From NCBI GenBank assembly GCA_003979185.1, contig RYWJ01000018.1:1-15478 (forward strand): 15,478 nt of DNA, in the 5' to 3' direction. This DNA comes from Candidatus Saccharimonadota bacterium. GTDB taxonomy: Bacteria; Patescibacteriota; Saccharimonadia; Saccharimonadales; Saccharimonadaceae. Position numbers and translations under genes: made by a program. Shown in pieces: positions 1 through 6,753 of the stretch (position 1 is the stretch's first letter; the number at the start of each line of letters is the position of its first letter). The notes beneath the pieces were generated by a model, which was not told the DNA's origin, searched no databases, and was given only the letters and a program-made list of their open reading frames with translations.

Positions 1-94
1 GTTAGAGCCGTCAGCGTTGTTAGCAATGCCAGCCGTGATAGTAAAACAGAAGATCTCCGCCTCTCTAGACGTCCTCTAACACCCCGCTAAGCTC

Positions 95-117
95 AAACCT
101 TCATCATACCAAGGTTT
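95..117. repeat. Perfect 7-bp inverted repeat downstream of the Nudix/RNase H gene
   Basis: AAACCTT at 95-101 and AAGGTTT at 111-117 form a perfect 7-bp stem with a 9-base loop. Neither strand has a convincing U-run after it, so it is not a textbook terminator. It may be a 3'-end stabilising hairpin of the minus-strand transcript or a chance palindrome. Confidence 0.4.
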
Positions 118-121
118 TAAG

Positions 122-145
122 AAAAATCGCTTAGAATGGCTCTAA
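122..145 (-). terminator. Weak candidate terminator of the Nudix/RNase H gene
   Basis: On the minus strand TTAGA (145-141) and TCTAA (135-131) can pair across a 5-base loop. A run of five T follows (126-122), a few bases after the stop codon at 152. The stem is short and AT-rich, so termination would be inefficient. Confidence 0.3.
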
Positions 146-151
146 ATAGGC

Positions 152-1006
152 TTAAACGGCAAATTGCCGATCTACCGCCAAATTCGCCTGCTCATCCGCT
201 CTAGTATTCTGCTCCCTTGCGACATGCACAAATGCGCAAGCCTCAAAGTTCTTTAATAATTCCTGAATGTCATCATAAATCGGCATCAGATCGCGATTTT
301 TGACCTTATAGATACCATTCATCTGATTGATCATCATCAGATTATCACCGACGAAACGTACCGATTTCAACCCTAACTCGATCGCTTTTTCACAACCAGC
401 TTTCAGAGCATAATATTCTGCTACTCTCGAGGTTGCGAAACCGATAAATTCCCCTCCGCAAGCCAAAACTGCCCCATTCGGACCCACAATATGGTAGCCA
501 ATGCCCGCTGGACCAGGATTACCGCGACTACAACCGTCAATGTAAACTGTCGCGCTATTTGCTACTGTTTTGTAATTCAAACTCGTCGGCTGATGCTCTT
601 CCATCTCCAGCACGCTCAGACTAGCCTCATCCAGCCTATACCCGGCCAGTTCATCAACTTTGATATATTTGTACGAGCTATATCGATCCTGCGGAGTAAT
701 CTTCGTGTCGTCACTCAATCGTACGTTATAAACAATATATAAATTACTCAGCTGGCTTGATCCCAATGGTGCCAAAAAAGTCACTACGTCTTTTAGCTCT
801 ATCTTCTCTGTTATCTCTATGCCAAGATATTCCTCAAGCATGCGATCCATCGCTTCTTCGGGCTGTTCACCAAATTTAATCTTCCCCGTTGGGATTTCCC
901 AAACCGGTAGACCGTCCACCCGACCCTGAGCTTTCTTCATAATTAGCACCTCTCGCCCCTTCTGGACAATTGCCGCCACTCGAATGCGTTGTTTCACTTT
1001 TTGCAC
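152..1006 (-). CDS. Nudix-like domain fused to ribonuclease HI
   Basis: A 284-residue two-domain protein. Residues 6-135 look like a Nudix domain, with the box from G41 through E47, R55, E59 and G62. Two glutamates that normally hold metal are changed (M56 and Y60 in the R-E-U-x-E-E positions), so hydrolase activity is doubtful. Residues 152-284 are an RNase HI-type domain with the whole DEDD set visible: D157 (YIDGCSRGNPGPAG), E197 (VAEYYAL), D221 (VGDN) and D271 (NTRADEQAN). This part should cut RNA in RNA-DNA hybrids and looks active. The start is GTG at 1006. A second GTG at 997 has AAGG eight bases upstream and is about equally likely; it would remove three residues. The gene is preceded by a long leader with its own promoter. 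The fusion could tie hybrid removal to nucleotide sensing, which is inference. Confidence 0.88.
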   Translation of the reverse strand: MQKVKQRIRVAAIVQKGREVLIMKKAQGRVDGLPVWEIPTGKIKFGEQPEEAMDRMLEEYLGIEITEKIELKDVVTFLAPLGSSQLSNLYIVYNVRLSDDTKITPQDRYSSYKYIKVDELAGYRLDEASLSVLEMEEHQPTSLNYKTVANSATVYIDGCSRGNPGPAGIGYHIVGPNGAVLACGGEFIGFATSRVAEYYALKAGCEKAIELGLKSVRFVGDNLMMINQMNGIYKVKNRDLMPIYDDIQELLKNFEACAFVHVAREQNTRADEQANLAVDRQFAV

Positions 1007-1234
1007 CTTAAATAAACCTTAAAAATTTAATGTTTTCTTGCCAAAGCACTCCTCAAATACTCTCACAACAAACCATTAATTTGTACCCTAGTACTACCCT
1101 AAGGTAGCCCCAATGACGATGTTTTCCCTGTAGTATATACAAGGTGGGTAAAATCTTATGCGACATCTCCACGGAGATGAGCCACGAAATCCCTAAACAT
1201 GATTATTCAGGAAAATCATGCCGCCACTAGGGCT
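1007..1234 (-). promoter_or_regulatory. Long structured leader; possible riboswitch-like or small RNA
   Basis: This stretch holds no credible gene but several hairpins in the minus-strand transcript: a 7-bp stem (1198-1204 with 1214-1220), a 6-bp stem with tetraloop inside the perfect repeat 1164-1170/1173-1179, and a 5-bp stem with tetraloop (1094-1098 with 1103-1107). The 5' end (CCCTAGT, complement of 1226-1232) can pair either locally with 1191-1195 (5 bp) or distally with 1086-1092 (7 bp). These pairings exclude each other, as in a switch. Expected transcription start is about 1234. I found none of the landmarks of RNase P RNA, tmRNA, SRP RNA or a clear T-box. It could be a regulated 5' UTR of the Nudix/RNase H gene or a separate small RNA. 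Confidence 0.4.
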
Positions 1235-1240
1235 AACTTA

Positions 1241-1249
1241 ATTATAGCA
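1241..1249 (-). promoter_or_regulatory. Extended -10 promoter for the leader and Nudix/RNase H gene
   Basis: The minus strand reads TGCTATAAT: a perfect -10 hexamer (1246-1241) with the TGn extension. The -35 region is poor (TAGCAG with a 17-base spacer), as expected for an extended -10 promoter. Confidence 0.6.
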
Positions 1250-1251
1250 CA

Positions 1252-1287
1252 CTAGCCCCTCGTCTGCTAGACCTATTCTAGCCCCTC
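1252..1287. repeat. Direct and inverted GCTAG repeats around the promoter -35 region
   Basis: The 10-mer CTAGCCCCTC occurs at 1252-1261 and again at 1278-1287, 26 bases apart. Between them GCTAGA (1266-1271) and TCTAGC (1277-1282) form a perfect inverted repeat. The block overlaps the spacer and -35 region of the minus-strand promoter, where a repressor or activator could bind. It is also near the 3' end of the M50 gene transcript. Operator function is inference. Confidence 0.4.
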
Positions 1288-1346
1288 AATGATGCCGCCC
1301 CTGTTCCGAACTTCCACTGACGATAGACGAGGTAGTGCTATTCCCC

Positions 1347-2015
1347 CTAAGCACCACCGACTAACCAAGCAAAAGCGTGCAAGATTCCCTCTAGAGCACC
1401 ATTCATAATCAAGGATAAAGCCGATGGGAATAAAATCACCAACACCATCACCAAGATAATCCCCAAAGTTTCCATCTGATCCATAATATTGCGAACGCCA
1501 TCTGGAGAAATCGCATACAATATCCTAGACCCGTCTAATGGCGGGATCGGAATCAAGTTAAAAATCCCGAAGCCCAAGTTTACCATCACAATCTCCATCA
1601 TAATGATACCGCCTAAGTTGTTCACGAACCCAGGCATACCGTTCGACACAACGATCAACCCAGTCCACACACCTATCAAGAATCCGATCAAAGCCAAAAG
1701 GAAGTTCGTCAATGGCCCCGCTAAAGCTACCAGTGCCATGCCCCAAGGACCATGTTTAATATTCTTCGTATCTACTGGCACAGGCTTCGCCCCACCAAAG
1801 ATCGGTCCTCCACCCAAAAACATCAAAATCGGAATCAAAAAAGACATGACTGGATCAAGATGTTTCAAAGGGTTCAAAGTTAATCTGCCATCATCTTTCG
1901 CCGTATCGTCCCCTAGCCAATAGGCTACCAAACCATGTGCTAGCTCATGCAGTACCATCGAAAATAGTACCACTACCAGAATAACAATTAGCGTAATAAC
2001 TGTATTGCCCTGCAT
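1347..2015 (-). CDS. Site-2 protease family membrane metalloprotease (M50)
   Basis: A 222-residue intramembrane zinc protease of the M50/S2P type. The zinc motif HELAH is at 23-27 inside the first membrane helix. It is followed by the typical NPLKHLDP (48-55), the AGPLTNF turn (99-105) and the third-ligand motif NLIPIPPLDG (153-162, D161). Further hydrophobic helices run at about 55-68, 93-124, 135-157 and 182-205. There is no PDZ domain, so it is the short form. Family members cut membrane-anchored regulators within the bilayer; the substrate here is unknown. AGGA six bases before the ATG at 2015 is a good ribosome site. It follows the preceding gene by 7 bases and is the last gene of the thrS operon. 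Confidence 0.92.
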   Translation of the reverse strand: MQGNTVITLIVILVVVLFSMVLHELAHGLVAYWLGDDTAKDDGRLTLNPLKHLDPVMSFLIPILMFLGGGPIFGGAKPVPVDTKNIKHGPWGMALVALAGPLTNFLLALIGFLIGVWTGLIVVSNGMPGFVNNLGGIIMMEIVMVNLGFGIFNLIPIPPLDGSRILYAISPDGVRNIMDQMETLGIILVMVLVILFPSALSLIMNGALEGILHAFAWLVGGA

Positions 2016-2022
2016 TTTATTC

Positions 2023-2475
2023 CTAAGTTAGAGCCACCACATCTAAAGTCGGTGGCAAAGCCTCAAAGTTTTTCAACTTATATTTCTTCTCTGCTCGTGG
2101 TGTGGTTTTTAACTCTGTAACCATACCATCAACATTACCCATAGCGATAACTACTTTTGGCTCTACTTCGCGCACCGCACGCACTGATGATGTGCAGAGT
2201 ACGTCAGATACCCCTAACTCGTCCAGCATGGCTGCCTCTTCATTATCACCAATAATGCCAATATGTACATTGCCAATTACCGCCTCATAAGCCGTGCGTT
2301 CACCAGTCGGCAACCCCCGAATCGCTACATCACCAATCTCAAACTCACCTGGACCATAGATCTTGCCGACATTTAGGTTCGCATCTATTGTTTGCTCAGC
2401 AACGTTAAATTTGATACTGGTCTTCTTAGTCGTTAAGATAATCTCATCTGGGTTCTTACATTCAATCTCAAACAT
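2023..2475 (-). CDS. Metallo-beta-lactamase-fold remnant without metal ligands
   Basis: A 150-residue protein resembling the short bacterial and archaeal MBL-fold hydrolases (the UlaG/YtnP-like or UPF0173 type) in its middle and C-terminal part. GPGEFEIGDVAIRG lies at 41-54, a strand ending in GIIGD puts D77 where the metal-bridging Asp sits, and 'EPKVVIAMGN' (105-114) matches the strand that normally ends in a histidine. The HxHxDH motif is absent, and the last histidine position is not His. The N-terminus is far shorter than in active members (usually 200-230 residues). I infer a catalytically dead scaffold or a binding protein. An AGGAGG site lies just upstream of the ATG, and the gene sits inside the thrS-M50 operon. 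Confidence 0.7.
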   Translation of the reverse strand: MFEIECKNPDEIILTTKKTSIKFNVAEQTIDANLNVGKIYGPGEFEIGDVAIRGLPTGERTAYEAVIGNVHIGIIGDNEEAAMLDELGVSDVLCTSSVRAVREVEPKVVIAMGNVDGMVTELKTTPRAEKKYKLKNFEALPPTLDVVALT

Positions 2476-2484
2476 TTTCCTCCT

Positions 2485-3126
2485 TTAATTCTCTACTACT
2501 ACATCAACTTTGACTATTTCTTCTGGATCATACAACTCCGCAATCTCTGTATCTTCTAGAATGCTCATAACAAAACGATCTTTTACACTAAGCCGATAGA
2601 GGTAGTCATCCCGTCCCAAGATTACGTAGTCCAAAGGTTTTCCCTGCTTCTTCTCAATCACCTCCGCCCAGCGGGTCAACTTCTTAGTCTTGTCATCACC
2701 GATAATTAGAAGATCGATCCCATCTTGACCTGGCGCGCGATTAAACAGCGCCATCGCTCGCAAATACTTAGAAACAGGCCGAATATACTCATCCCAACTA
2801 TTTGACGGCTTGCGTTTGATCTCTTGAACTTTCGTCGCCGCCACCGCCTTATGTGGCGCAAACATCTCTTGAAAAGCGTGTGCGAAAGGATGCTTCATAT
2901 TCGCAGTGTAATAAACCTTGTTATCAAAAGTTTCATTGCGAATCACACCAATGCTCTCGAGGTTAGTCAATTCCCTACGTACAGAGTTAATCTGCTCCTC
3001 AATCACCCTAGTGATCTCGCGAACGTAAAAAGATTTATTCGTATTAGCAAAGAAAAGTTCTAGCAACTTAGCTCGTGTTTTGGAGCCGAACAATTTTTCA
3101 ATAGGTGCATTATTTTCTTTACTCAT
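2485..3126 (-). CDS. Winged-helix regulator with nucleotidyltransferase-like C-terminal domain
   Basis: 213 residues. Positions 10-78 form a winged helix-turn-helix: 'FGSKTRAKLLELFF' is followed by a recognition helix near 46-58 and a wing ending in 'KVYYTAN'. This resembles the DNA-binding domains coupled to MNT-type nucleotidyltransferases. Residues 118-213 resemble that nucleotidyltransferase fold ('GIDLLIIGDD' at 136-145). However, the Gly-Ser motif and the first Asp of the D-x-D pair are missing, so catalysis is unlikely. It is probably a DNA-binding regulator with a ligand-sensing relic domain. The ATG at 3126 overlaps the end of miaA by 8 bases and has no strong Shine-Dalgarno, pointing to translational coupling. 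Targets are unknown. Confidence 0.75.
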   Translation of the reverse strand: MSKENNAPIEKLFGSKTRAKLLELFFANTNKSFYVREITRVIEEQINSVRRELTNLESIGVIRNETFDNKVYYTANMKHPFAHAFQEMFAPHKAVAATKVQEIKRKPSNSWDEYIRPVSKYLRAMALFNRAPGQDGIDLLIIGDDKTKKLTRWAEVIEKKQGKPLDYVILGRDDYLYRLSVKDRFVMSILEDTEIAELYDPEEIVKVDVVVEN

Positions 3127-3898
3127 CTTGTATACATTTTATCACGTATTCCTTAACTTTAGCAAGTGGTAACCAAACAATATTTTTGTTTCGCTTAAAC
3201 CAAGTTAGCTGCCGTTTAGCCAAGTGCCAGTCATCAAACACTGCCAGCTCTTTCGCCCGTTCTAAGCTATATTTACCCTGCATATAACCCCAAGCAAATT
3301 GATAAATGTTGCTCTTCATCGCTTGACTACCCCAGCCGTATTTTTGTATCAGTCGGTTAGTTTCATCATAAAGCTCCTGAACAAATAATTTGTTCACCCT
3401 CTCAGTAATTCTCTCCCTCAATATACTACTGTCAGTATTTACGCCAGTGAGTACAAAATTTGTACAGATCTCTTTGCGATCAGATTGGTTCTCTTTAGCC
3501 GCCTGAGTAAAGTCATAATTATAGACCAGCGCATCAATATACAGCCCCGTACCGCCTACTACCATTGGCAAATTCCCTCGCGCTTGAATTTCTTTAATCT
3601 TTTGTTCGGCGTATTCCTTCCAATCCGCCACTGTGAAGCGCATACCTGGTTCGACTAGATCAATTCCCCAGTGCGCTACACCATCCCGCTCTTCTAGAGA
3701 TGGCTTAGCCGTACCTAGATCCATTTCCTTGTAGATCGCCCGTGAGTCCGCGGAAATGATTTCCGCTCCACTCAACCCAGCCAGCGGACGTTCCTCCCAC
3801 GCCCGCTTTTCTATCTCCTTGGCTATCTCAATCGAAACCCCCGTCTTACCTGAAGCCGTCGGTCCCAAGATGACAATAGTTTTATCAAAGACCTTCAT
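3119..3898 (-). CDS. miaA: tRNA dimethylallyltransferase MiaA (short form)
   Basis: MiaA transfers a dimethylallyl group to N6 of A37 in tRNAs that read UNN codons. Seen here: P-loop GPTASGKTG (12-20), the substrate loop 'DSRAIYKEMDLGTAKPS' (51-67), GGTGLYIDAL (115-124) and the C-terminal RQLTWFKRN (229-237). At 259 residues it is about 50 shorter than usual. The tRNA-binding insertion (about 130-190) lacks the normal 'HPND-R-RALE' block. In contrast, there are about 13 extra residues (30-46) between the P-loop and the DSR motif. It starts three bases after the upstream membrane gene and overlaps the following regulator gene. No gene for MiaB, the later step in A37 modification, is in the window. 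Confidence 0.93.
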   Translation of the reverse strand: MKVFDKTIVILGPTASGKTGVSIEIAKEIEKRAWEERPLAGLSGAEIISADSRAIYKEMDLGTAKPSLEERDGVAHWGIDLVEPGMRFTVADWKEYAEQKIKEIQARGNLPMVVGGTGLYIDALVYNYDFTQAAKENQSDRKEICTNFVLTGVNTDSSILRERITERVNKLFVQELYDETNRLIQKYGWGSQAMKSNIYQFAWGYMQGKYSLERAKELAVFDDWHLAKRQLTWFKRNKNIVWLPLAKVKEYVIKCIQDE

Positions 3899-3901
3899 TT
3901 T

Positions 3902-4408
3902 CTAAGCCGCCTTGCCAAAAATCACTATTAACTCTACCAAAGTCAAGACTACTAAAGCAAAATTCACCGCCAATATCACTCTAGTATCCACACGCATCTT
4001 TGCAACTGGGAATCCTTTTCTATTTATCCTTACAAAAGCCTTAAAACACTCCACTGTTCCAATTATCCAGACCGGCACACCAAATGGGAATACCAAAAAC
4101 ATCAAATAAATATTCCCCTCAGGTACAACTCCATGCTGATAATACTGGAGTATCACGTAAGTCCACTTCAAAAACGTATAACCCAGCAAAGTCGAACTTG
4201 TGGTCAATATCCCTTGTACTTCCAGCAGTCGTTTATCGTCCTGTGTCTGCTGATTACTCTGAACCACGGACACATCATCCTCTATCTGAATTTCCTCGTT
4301 TTTCCCACTACAAGCCTCGCTAACACCCCTCTGTTCAATTGCCTCCCCTAACAAGCCAGACCCGTCGTGAGTTTTATTGGTACCCTCATGTTCTCCCCCA
4401 TTCGTCAT
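3902..4408 (-). CDS. Small membrane protein of unknown function
   Basis: A 168-residue protein I do not recognise. Residues 1-60 are polar and acidic, probably disordered and cytoplasmic. Three hydrophobic segments follow at about 67-90, 100-120 and 143-165, with basic residues (RINRKGFPVAKMR) between the second and third. There is no signal peptide and no catalytic motif. Its ATG overlaps the thrS TGA in an ATGA junction, which implies translational coupling, and it ends three bases before miaA. The position between two tRNA-related genes may reflect only operon packing. Confidence 0.8.
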   Translation of the reverse strand: MTNGGEHEGTNKTHDGSGLLGEAIEQRGVSEACSGKNEEIQIEDDVSVVQSNQQTQDDKRLLEVQGILTTSSTLLGYTFLKWTYVILQYYQHGVVPEGNIYLMFLVFPFGVPVWIIGTVECFKAFVRINRKGFPVAKMRVDTRVILAVNFALVVLTLVELIVIFGKAA

Positions 4409-6171
4409 CGCTTTTCCGCGCGTCCCCTGATAAACTTCGTCAGATCTGCCAACTTTACCTTTTCCTCACCATCACGCAGGCGAACGCTTACTTCACCAGC
4501 CTCTTCATCTTTCTTACCCAAGATAATCACAATTGGAATCTTCAGACCAGTAGCCCGTTTAATCTTCTTGCCTAAACTATCATCGCTATTGTCCAACGAA
4601 TAGCGCAACTGGTTATGCTGGATTGGTTCTTCAAGCTCAATCCCTGCTAAAATTTCGCTAACTTTCTGAGCATACGATTCAATCTCATCGCTCACAGTCA
4701 GTATTCTTACCTGCTCTGGCGCACACCACAATGGGAACCAGCCCGCCGTATGTTCAATAAACACACTCATGAACCGCTCAATCGAGCCAATCAAAGCGCA
4801 ATGCACCATGATCGGGGTCCTTTTCGTACCGTCAGTATCAGTATATTCCAAGCCAAAGCGCTTTGGCATAGCGTAGTCAAGCTGCACGGTGGCCAATTGC
4901 CATTCGCGACCCAAGGCATCAACCACCATGAAATCCATCTTTGGACCATACATAGCCGCTTCGCCAAGCCCAATATAGTATTCCATCTGAAATTTGTCCG
5001 CCATCTTCTGAATCGAAGTCTGCGCACGCTCCCACATGTCTTTATCGCCGATATAACCTTCACCATCATCACGAAAACTCAAGCGCAAGCGTAATTTCAT
5101 CTCAACTCGATTATAGAGATCTTTAGCCGACTCAATCAACTCGCCAAACACCCCCTCGACCTGATCTTCCGTACAGAAAACATGCGAATCATCCTGAGTA
5201 ATCGCCCGTACCCGTGACAGACCGCCCAATTCCCCCTTGCGTTCGTCACGATAAACCATCGTGGTTTCAAGATATTTCACTGGTAATTCTTTGTATGAAC
5301 GCGGCGCACTTGCAAAAATCTGACTATGATGAGGACAGTTAACCGGCTTCAAGGCCAATTCGTCGCCCGATTCTGAGCTGACGAACTTCAAAAGCTCTGG
5401 AAACTTCTCGTAGTGACCTGAAGTCTTATAGAGGTCAACATTCGCAATATGTGGAATACAGACTTTACGATAACCACAGCGCACGCGGTAGCCTTGCGCA
5501 AATTCATTCAACATGTCCCGTAAAATCGTCCCACGTGGGGTAAATAGTGGCAAGCCCGCGCCGACTAACTCCGACGAGCAGAATAGATCCAATTCTTTTC
5601 CCAGCTTACGATGATCACGCTTCTTCGCTTCCTCTTGTTGCGCAAGATAAGCCTTCAACTCCTCCTCGGTCGTAAAAGCTAAGCCATAGATACGCGTCAG
5701 CATCTCACGATGCTCGTCACCGCGCCAGTAGGCTCCAGCGATTTTATCCAACTGGAAAACCCCCAAATCTTTCAAATCATCAACGTGCGGTCCTTTACAA
5801 AGGTCAGTAAACAATACCTCCCCTTTCGGATCTACCAAATCGTAAAAACTAATTGTCGCATCTTCCGGCAAATCGTTAATTAGCTCTACCTTGTATTTTT
5901 GGTTATGTTCTTTCGCCCAATCTAGAGCCTCATTACGTGAAGCCTCACGGCGTACCATCTTACATTTGCGTGCGATGATACCTCGCATCTTCTTCTCAAT
6001 CTTTTTCAGGTCTGCATCGGAAACTTTAACATCACCAAAGTCCATATCATAATAAAACCCAGTAGCAATCGCCGGACCGATACCAAAAGCTGTTGTCGGA
6101 TAAAGCTCCCGTACCGCTGCTGCCATCACATGACTCAGCGTATGTCGCATCCTCTCTACTTGTTCTTCCAT
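4405..6171 (-). CDS. thrS: Threonyl-tRNA synthetase without TGS domain
   Basis: Class II synthetase that charges tRNA-Thr; 588 residues from this start. The editing domain comes first, with the metal/catalytic set RHTLSH (H10, H14) and DLCKGPHV (Cys-x3-His). The catalytic core follows, with CPHHSQ, motif 2 (YRDERKGELGGL...RAITQDDSH) and motif 3 (IGSIERFMSVFIEH). The zinc ligands Cys, His and His are all visible. The anticodon-binding domain begins near VRILTVSDE. The N-terminal TGS domain of about 60 residues found in E. coli ThrS is absent. I start at 6171 rather than the in-frame ATG at 6213, because AAGGA lies 7-8 bases upstream and residues from 6171 match the family's editing-domain start. 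It heads a six-gene operon; no T-box leader is seen. Confidence 0.97.
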   Translation of the reverse strand: MEEQVERMRHTLSHVMAAAVRELYPTTAFGIGPAIATGFYYDMDFGDVKVSDADLKKIEKKMRGIIARKCKMVRREASRNEALDWAKEHNQKYKVELINDLPEDATISFYDLVDPKGEVLFTDLCKGPHVDDLKDLGVFQLDKIAGAYWRGDEHREMLTRIYGLAFTTEEELKAYLAQQEEAKKRDHRKLGKELDLFCSSELVGAGLPLFTPRGTILRDMLNEFAQGYRVRCGYRKVCIPHIANVDLYKTSGHYEKFPELLKFVSSESGDELALKPVNCPHHSQIFASAPRSYKELPVKYLETTMVYRDERKGELGGLSRVRAITQDDSHVFCTEDQVEGVFGELIESAKDLYNRVEMKLRLRLSFRDDGEGYIGDKDMWERAQTSIQKMADKFQMEYYIGLGEAAMYGPKMDFMVVDALGREWQLATVQLDYAMPKRFGLEYTDTDGTKRTPIMVHCALIGSIERFMSVFIEHTAGWFPLWCAPEQVRILTVSDEIESYAQKVSEILAGIELEEPIQHNQLRYSLDNSDDSLGKKIKRATGLKIPIVIILGKKDEEAGEVSVRLRDGEEKVKLADLTKFIRGRAEKR

Positions 6172-6186
6172 AGCTTTATCCTTTCT
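6172..6186 (-). promoter_or_regulatory. Ribosome binding site deciding the thrS start
   Basis: The minus strand reads AGAAAGGA followed by TAAAGCT and then ATG at 6171. It sets the start 14 codons inside the longest open frame and places the -10 box 30 bases upstream of it. Confidence 0.75.
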
Positions 6187-6201
6187 TGAATTTATTTCAT
6201 T

Positions 6202-6210
6202 ATTATAGCA
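6202..6210 (-). promoter_or_regulatory. Extended -10 promoter of the thrS operon
   Basis: TGCTATAAT on the minus strand (hexamer 6207-6202), 30 bases before the thrS start codon. The -35 at 17 bases spacing (TCTCTA) is poor. The predicted leader is about 24 bases, too short for an attenuator. Confidence 0.65.
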
Positions 6211-6258
6211 CAAATAATCTATCCTAGAGATGAAAAACTTCTATTTTCTCCCTAGAGC

Positions 6259-6287
6259 TTGACAATTTTAACAATGTGTGCTACAAT
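6259..6287 (+). promoter_or_regulatory. Near-consensus sigma-70-type promoter of the helix-turn-helix operon
   Basis: TTGACA (6259-6264), a 17-base spacer and TACAAT (6282-6287) with a TGC extension just before the -10. This is the best promoter in the window. Transcription should start near 6294. Confidence 0.85.
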
Positions 6288-6297
6288 AGAAAGATAG

Positions 6298-6315
6298 GGT
6301 ACGTCTTAGCGTACC
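6298..6315 (+). promoter_or_regulatory. Perfect inverted repeat at the transcript start; possible operator
   Basis: GGTACG (6298-6303) and CGTACC (6310-6315) flank TCTTAG. The repeat lies a few bases downstream of the predicted transcription start, a usual place for a repressor operator. As RNA it would be a 6-bp hairpin at the 5' end. Binding by the encoded helix-turn-helix protein (autoregulation) is a reasonable guess, not shown. Confidence 0.45.
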
Positions 6316-6360
6316 TAAGCATTCATTTTGTTGCAATAGACTCAAACCTTTTTGACCAGA

Positions 6361-6368
6361 AAGGAGGT
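6361..6368 (+). promoter_or_regulatory. Strong Shine-Dalgarno selecting a TTG start
   Basis: AAGGAGGT, seven bases before TTG at 6376. It overlaps the upstream in-frame TTG at 6352, so 6376 is the start. Confidence 0.8.
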
Positions 6369-6375
6369 CAATTAC

Positions 6376-6753
6376 TTGTCTAGTCAACATGAAAGAACCT
6401 TAAAAATGAAAGCGGATTACATACGCCTGCATACTGAAGAGAACCTTACACCCAAGCAGATCGCAGCGCGTTATGACCTGCACGTCAGTACCGTTTATGG
6501 CTGTTTGCAAGAAATTGCCGATCGGGCTGGCGTGAGCCGTGAATCCCTGCTGATTACTCCCCGCGCCAAGCACCTGACCCATGAACGTCGTTTCGATCCA
6601 GTTAAACCAGTTGATCTGACGAATTTCCAACAGCACGCCCAAGCAACGCTTGACGAGTTTGACAGCACCCTAGCTGTTATCGCCCAGCACATCCAAACCG
6701 CTGAGATCCAACAACAGTGTCTGATAGAGGAGGAAGAAGCATGGCTCTCTTAA
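6376..6753 (+). CDS. Helix-turn-helix protein of unknown role
   Basis: A 125-residue protein from a TTG start chosen by its ideal Shine-Dalgarno. Residues 24-46 are a clear helix-turn-helix (LTPKQIAARYDLHVSTVYGC), similar to sigma region 4 or resolvase-type HTH. A second helical segment follows (AGVSRESLL). The C-terminal half (80-125) is helical, ending in an acidic stretch (IEEEEAW). No effector domain is visible. It is the first gene of a two-gene plus-strand operon surrounded by minus-strand genes and overlaps the next gene by 13 bases. Codon use looks richer in GC and in CTG than neighbouring genes, a weak sign of different origin. I do not recognise the family. Confidence 0.8.
   Translation: MSSQHERTLKMKADYIRLHTEENLTPKQIAARYDLHVSTVYGCLQEIADRAGVSRESLLITPRAKHLTHERRFDPVKPVDLTNFQQHAQATLDEFDSTLAVIAQHIQTAEIQQQCLIEEEEAWLS

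Noticed and set aside
1..75. Open minus-strand frame running off the left edge, following TAG at 76-78, with no start codon
   Set aside because: Only 25 codons, no ATG/GTG/TTG, no recognised family. It could be part of a broken gene, but the evidence is too thin to annotate.
491..742. Plus-strand open frame opposite the Nudix/RNase H gene
   Set aside because: It is antisense to well-supported coding sequence with clear motifs, has no recognisable domain and no ribosome site.
1081..1110. T-box-like antiterminator (AGGGTAGTAC on the minus strand)
   Set aside because: The match to the T-box core is partial, no stem I or specifier loop is apparent, and the downstream gene is not amino-acid related.
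4084..4603. Several overlapping plus-strand open frames antisense to thrS and the small membrane gene
   Set aside because: They lack domains and ribosome sites and lie on the opposite strand of strongly supported genes.
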